Assembly: GCA_011317545.1 (NCBI GenBank)
Contig: WUJK01000002.1
Span: 3,348,001-3,412,000 of the forward strand
DNA from: Coniella vitis
Lineage: Eukaryota; Ascomycota; Sordariomycetes; Diaporthales; Schizoparmaceae
Direction: 5' to 3'
DNA length: 64,000 nucleotides
Of the stretch, positions 61,730-64,000 are shown piece after piece (position 1 is the first letter of the stretch; every line of letters starts with the position of its first letter). The notes beneath the pieces were generated by a model. That model ran no database searches. It was not told the DNA's origin and was given only the letters and a program-made list of their open reading frames with translations. The translations under genes and the position numbers were made by a program.

Positions 61730-62722
61730 ATGGGGTCCCTGGGAGAGGGGATCGCCAAGACGCAATCCAAGCTTTTTTCGCTTCTCTTGACTTCAGTCGG
61801 GGGCAAAATTAGCAATATCGGAAAACCGCAGTATCCATGGGCCATTAGGGTTTGGTCCGCTCCGGGGCTTCTTGGGCGCAGCAGTGTCGCTTCTGGCAGC
61901 AGCAGCAGGAAACACGTTATTTTCTTTGGGGGCCAACAAACAGCCGCTTTGGAGTGGCAGAGAGAATGGAGAGTCAGTCAGTCAGTCGAATTCATAGGAA
62001 AGAAAAGACCCTTGGCCAGATTGGGACCACTGCACGCCTCATCCGGCCCTGGGCTTGCGCTTCCTCAGGGGCCCTGTTCACAAAGCACACGCGGGCAAAA
62101 CAGGCCCCATCAAGGTCGGTCGGTCTTCTGGCTTCGGCCGGAAGGGGGCGGCAGAACGGTCTGCTTGCCTCGCGTCAGACGCACCCGTACATTCCAATGT
62201 CTGGATTTAGAAAAGCCCAAAGAGCAGCTGTGGTTGGTTGGACGGACGAAACGAGCGCAACGAACACCTCCTTTCTTGGTTGGGGCAAGTGATGAGCAGC
62301 AGATCGCAAGCAGCCAGATCCAATGGGGGGGTGTGTGTGTGTGTGTGTTTCGTTTCACGCGATGCAACCGTCAACCTGTGATGTCCGCCGCCAGTGTTTT
62401 GGATTGGGTGATTGACCTCTGCGGACAGATCGTGGGGTGCTTCCAGCAAATCGGCAAAGGCTCTCTGGTGTTTTGTCGCGGGTGCTTGACGAGTGGCCTG
62501 AACCAAGTATACTACAGCACAGAACAGCCTTCGGGGAGTATTGTTCTACTTTTTGATATATACTTTGAGCCTGCTCTTGCGTTTACTATTGCAAGTGGCA
62601 ACGTAGCCGCTGAGCCACAGCGCCCCAGCGTTCACAGCCGTTTGCTTGCGCGCTCAGCACAGTACCTGCTCGGCCTGTATTGCCTCTCACCTCAGCAACA
62701 AGAAGGGGCCGCCAGTCAATGA
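61730..62722 (+). CDS. Doubtful 330-codon orphan frame
   Basis: This is the longest open frame in the right-hand gene-poor region. The product has no recognisable domain or signal peptide. Parts come directly from simple repeats (GGVCVCVF from a GT repeat, VSQSVEF from a CAGT repeat). A hydrophobic stretch (SGSIVLLFDIYFEPALAFTI) lies near residue 270. The length is somewhat more than expected by chance, but the lack of features, introns or neighbours makes it a weak candidate. Confidence 0.15.
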   Translation: MGSLGEGIAKTQSKLFSLLLTSVGGKISNIGKPQYPWAIRVWSAPGLLGRSSVASGSSSRKHVIFFGGQQTAALEWQREWRVSQSVEFIGKKRPLARLGPLHASSGPGLALPQGPCSQSTRGQNRPHQGRSVFWLRPEGGGRTVCLPRVRRTRTFQCLDLEKPKEQLWLVGRTKRAQRTPPFLVGASDEQQIASSQIQWGGVCVCVFRFTRCNRQPVMSAASVLDWVIDLCGQIVGCFQQIGKGSLVFCRGCLTSGLNQVYYSTEQPSGSIVLLFDIYFEPALAFTIASGNVAAEPQRPSVHSRLLARSAQYLLGLYCLSPQQQEGAASQ

Positions 62723-64000
62723 ATAGTCTTGATATATTGCTGCCGTGGTATGGTTGGTTGTCTCGTGATCCCTGGTTACACCGACCAAAGCCCTCTCTGC
62801 ACAGTGCAGCCATCATGAAACGACAGCTTGATGAAGAGTGTGGATACTATGTACATTGCATCAACCTTGGGAAGCTTTGCACACGATAGTATGCAAATAG
62901 TCAGCGCTGGGCTGAGGTTATTATAGTAGTACTTTGCCGATGGCTGAACGCCGCCGCCTCTGCCCTCCTCCCTCTGCCCCCCCTCTTCGGTCTTGGGAGC
63001 CTTGACTTGGCCAAAACGGGAAGTCTTGCTCCATGGCCGACAGCTGGGTTACATAGTAATGGTTGGCTGCCCGTGCTCGAGCAATCCGGGGGAGAGGGGT
63101 ACAGGCAAGTGTCCGCTGTTGCTGGCTGGCTGGCTGGCTGGCTGTAAGAACAGAGATTGGCTGGCACAACCTTTGGGTGGACGGCGAGGCACGCGCCGTG
63201 GAACAAGATCGCTTTTACGAACCATGATGAACATGGAGGAGATTGAACCCTTCCCCCCCCCCTTCTTCTTCCTTTTCTTTCGTGTGCAATGCTGTACATA
63301 GCAGTGCGAATACACAGCACGGCGTTTGCTGGTGGAACAAGAACGAAAAAAGATGCTTGTTTTGTCGCGCCAGCCGTGACAAGGAACAAGTCTATGACTG
63401 CAGTACATTTTACCTTTGTATTCTGTGCAGCTGAGTGGTTCGACGGGCACATAGTACTACTACTCTGCAGCAAGAAAAGAAATCCAGCTCCGTCTTTCCC
63501 TTTCGGAACTTGGACAGACCCCATCCGGCCTCGTCTGCAAGCAATCTACCGCGGCCGTTGTTTTCGTCATGGCCGGTTTCGATTGATTTGTTCATCTCGA
63601 CTCGGCGCGCCGCTCGGTCCTTTTACATACTTTTGTCGAGTTGGCCTCGACGTCAACGACACTGCTTGGCGCGGCCTGGGACGAAGCTATTATCATGTCC
63701 GGCAGCTCTTGATGCGCGAGGCTTCTTTTTGGGCAGAGAGGCGGTGTTGGTGTTTGGCTGATGAGTTTATCAATAAAAGGGAAGAAAAAAGAAAAAAAGA
63801 GACGACCATGAACGTGGATGAAGCATAATGAGGCCAATTTTAAACTATTTGACCCCAGCTGCAGCCACTGGAATCTTAGAACAAGCCCCAGAAAAGATGG
63901 GGAGCAGTGTGTGAGAGATCTTTTTTTAGATCTCGAGCTTTGCCTGCGTGACAGGCCGCTCCCTATACACCAGTGAAAACCCAATCCAACGGGGGGGGGG

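Larger units (their letters stand above)
56448..64000. other. 7.5 kb gene-poor right end
   Basis: No gene is supported. It carries a GA repeat (about 56755-56776), T24 (about 57752-57775), A44 (58383-58426), A-runs at 59464-59484 and 60063-60077, a TGAC repeat (61532-61565), a GT repeat (about 62326-62347) and many short runs. A 330-codon plus frame (61730-62722) is the longest and is listed separately. Minus frames at 57617-57976 and 58327-58866 contain Lys or Phe runs made by homopolymers. The sequence ends in ten G, possibly a contig edge. Confidence 0.5.

Noticed and set aside
1..64000. CRISPR array, rRNA operon or biosynthetic core gene
   Set aside because: No spaced direct repeats, no rRNA-like sequence, and no polyketide synthase, NRPS or terpene synthase motifs were seen.

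Overview
The window looks like a piece of a filamentous ascomycete genome. Coding regions carry short GT-AG introns with CTAAC-like branch points. The gene families present are a fungal Zn2Cys6/Fungal_trans regulator, a fungal rhodopsin-domain membrane protein, a pepsin-like secreted protease with a Kex2-type propeptide, YOS9/OS-9, and a cupredoxin-like secreted protein. The left end is a TA-rich island with pervasive C-to-T type stop codons, typical of repeat-induced point mutation (RIP). A sordariomycete, perhaps Hypocreales, is my best guess, but this is inference.

Layout. (1) 1-6.3 kb is a RIP-degraded Helitron. The Rep/PIF1-helicase relic reads on the minus strand, and a convergent, equally degraded Lys/Asn- then Pro/Gln-rich reading frame lies at the left edge. 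(2) 6.3-13.3 kb is gene-poor, with a small secreted or GPI-type protein and a 99-residue two-exon protein. (3) 13.3-17.5 kb has a secreted aspartic protease (plus), a SET-domain protein (minus) and a small two-exon unknown (minus). (4) 17.7-24.6 kb is all minus strand: a doubtful broken reading frame, an EthD-domain pseudogene, a cupredoxin-like secreted protein, a four-exon short-chain dehydrogenase and a single-pass membrane protein. (5) 27-46.5 kb is all minus strand: a three-finger C2H2 protein, a Zn2Cys6 transcription factor, YOS9 (ERAD lectin) and a 1,990-residue largely disordered protein. (6) 54.5-56.4 kb has one plus-strand seven-helix Fung_rhodopsin-type protein. (7) 46.5-54.5 kb and 56.5-64 kb hold no gene I can support and are full of homopolymers and microsatellites.

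I reconstructed exon structures by hand. Each has an open frame with total length divisible by three and plausible splice sites; transcript data would settle them. There is no CRISPR, rRNA or complete tRNA. Nothing here forms an obvious pathway. The broken EthD gene beside a dehydrogenase and a secreted cupredoxin could be the remains of a small metabolic or detoxification group, but that is speculative. The final run of ten G suggests the right edge is a contig end.
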